The notes under the pieces: model-generated
What the model was told of the DNA's origin: nothing
Seen by the model: the letters and a program-made list of their open reading frames with translations, nothing else
Databases searched by the model: none
Translations under genes and position numbers: made by a program
Shown: in pieces, positions 5,557 to 5,987 of the stretch
Numbering within the stretch: position 1 is the first letter of the stretch
Layout: the number at the start of each line of letters is the position of its first letter
Assembly: GCA_002397355.1 (NCBI GenBank)
Contig: DHAI01000106.1
Location: forward strand, 40,348 to 46,334
Length of the DNA: 5,987 bases
Direction of reading: 5' to 3'
From: Ruminococcaceae bacterium UBA4958
Lineage (GTDB): Bacteria; Bacillota; Clostridia; Oscillospirales; Acutalibacteraceae

Positions 5557-5987
5557 ATGAGAAAGACGAAGATCATCTGCACGCTCGGCCCGTCCACGGA
5601 CGACGAGAGCGTGCTCCGGCAGATGATACTGCATGGAATGGACGTGGCGCGCCTGAACTTTTCCCACGGAACACACGAAGAGCAGAAGCGACGCGCCGAT
5701 ATGGTAAAAAAACTCCGCGCCGAGCTCGACCTGCCGGTCGCGCTGCTGCTTGACACAAAGGGGCCGGAAATCCGCACGGGGAACTTTGAAAAGCCGGTCA
5801 CGCTGCGGCCGGGCGGCGAATTCACGCTGACGACGCGCGACATCCCCGGAACCGACAAAATCTGTTCCGTTTCCTTCGGCCGGCTGCCTTCCGAGGTCGC
5901 GCGAGGCTCCCAGATCCTGATCGACGACGGGCTCATTGAGCTGAAGGTGCTTTCCTCCTCCGGTGCCGAAATCCGCTGCGCCGTAAT
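5557..5987 (+). CDS. pyk: Pyruvate kinase, N-terminal part (runs off the right edge)
   Basis: Final ATP-forming step of glycolysis: phosphoenolpyruvate plus ADP gives pyruvate plus ATP, in the cytoplasm. The first 143 residues are present. Visible: the opening strand RKTKIICTLGPS (2-13), RLNFSHG (32-38) with R32 and the K+-binding N34 and S36, LLLDTKGPEIRTG (63-75) with D66, T67 and R73, then the mobile B domain with LIDDGLIEL near residues 127-135. E71 in KGPEIR corresponds to the glutamate typical of K+-dependent pyruvate kinases; K+-independent enzymes have lysine there. The frame is open to the window edge, so the catalytic lysine and the C-terminal domain are not seen. The ATG at 5557 has a GAGG ribosome binding site 9 nt upstream. 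It is divergent from the VanY-like gene. Confidence 0.97.
   Translation, partial: MRKTKIICTLGPSTDDESVLRQMILHGMDVARLNFSHGTHEEQKRRADMVKKLRAELDLPVALLLDTKGPEIRTGNFEKPVTLRPGGEFTLTTRDIPGTDKICSVSFGRLPSEVARGSQILIDDGLIELKVLSSSGAEIRCAV

Noticed and set aside
5328..5936. Upstream extension of the VanY-like frame to 5936 (473 codons)
   Set aside because: The extension crosses the clear minus-strand promoter at 5373-5401 and runs antisense through pyk. The open frame there is a shadow, so the gene starts at about 5327 or 5291.

Overview
The window looks like a chromosomal stretch from a GC-rich Clostridia-type Firmicute. The evidence is strong AGGAGG-type ribosome binding sites, housekeeping promoters close to TTGACA/TATAAT with 17-bp spacers, a dgt gene directly upstream of dnaG, and a zinc-type ribosomal protein L31. 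An Oscillospirales/Ruminococcaceae-like source is my best guess from gene order and codon GC, but it is inference. No mobile element, CRISPR array, tRNA or rRNA is visible. No stretch over 300 bases lacks a gene; the longest gap is the 229-bp divergent promoter region at 5328-5556.

Layout. Six genes lie on the minus strand and one on the plus strand. From right to left on the minus strand: a membrane-anchored VanY/M15-like protein (4515-5327), a MATE-family multidrug exporter (3096-4496), ribosomal protein L31 rpmE (2796-2999) with its own near-consensus promoter, a YigZ/IMPACT-family protein (2104-2727), an HD-domain dNTP triphosphohydrolase dgt (1015-2013), and the N-terminal half of DNA primase dnaG (974 to beyond the left edge). 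On the plus strand, pyruvate kinase (pyk) starts at 5557 and runs off the right edge. It is divergent from the VanY-like gene.

Transcription units as read from the sequence. (i) VanY-like plus MATE share a clear sigma-A promoter at 5373-5401 and are 18 bp apart; no terminator is visible after the MATE gene. (ii) rpmE is expressed from a TTGCAA-17-TATAAT promoter and ends at a strong intrinsic terminator at 2742-2774, which abuts the ribosome binding site of yigZ. (iii) yigZ, dgt and dnaG follow in the same orientation. dgt-dnaG is probably one operon that continues to the sigma-factor gene outside the window (the usual clostridial order). dgt may also have a weak extended -10 promoter of its own. 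(iv) pyk has overlapping promoter elements at 5447-5481 and a leader with two small dyads.

The most notable point is the VanY-like protein. It keeps the fold signatures of an M15B D,D-carboxypeptidase, but two of three expected zinc ligands, the expected catalytic glutamate and the substrate-binding arginine are all replaced. It may be a pseudo-enzyme or a divergent subfamily with another role. The rest of the window is ordinary housekeeping content; I see no convincing new multi-gene system.
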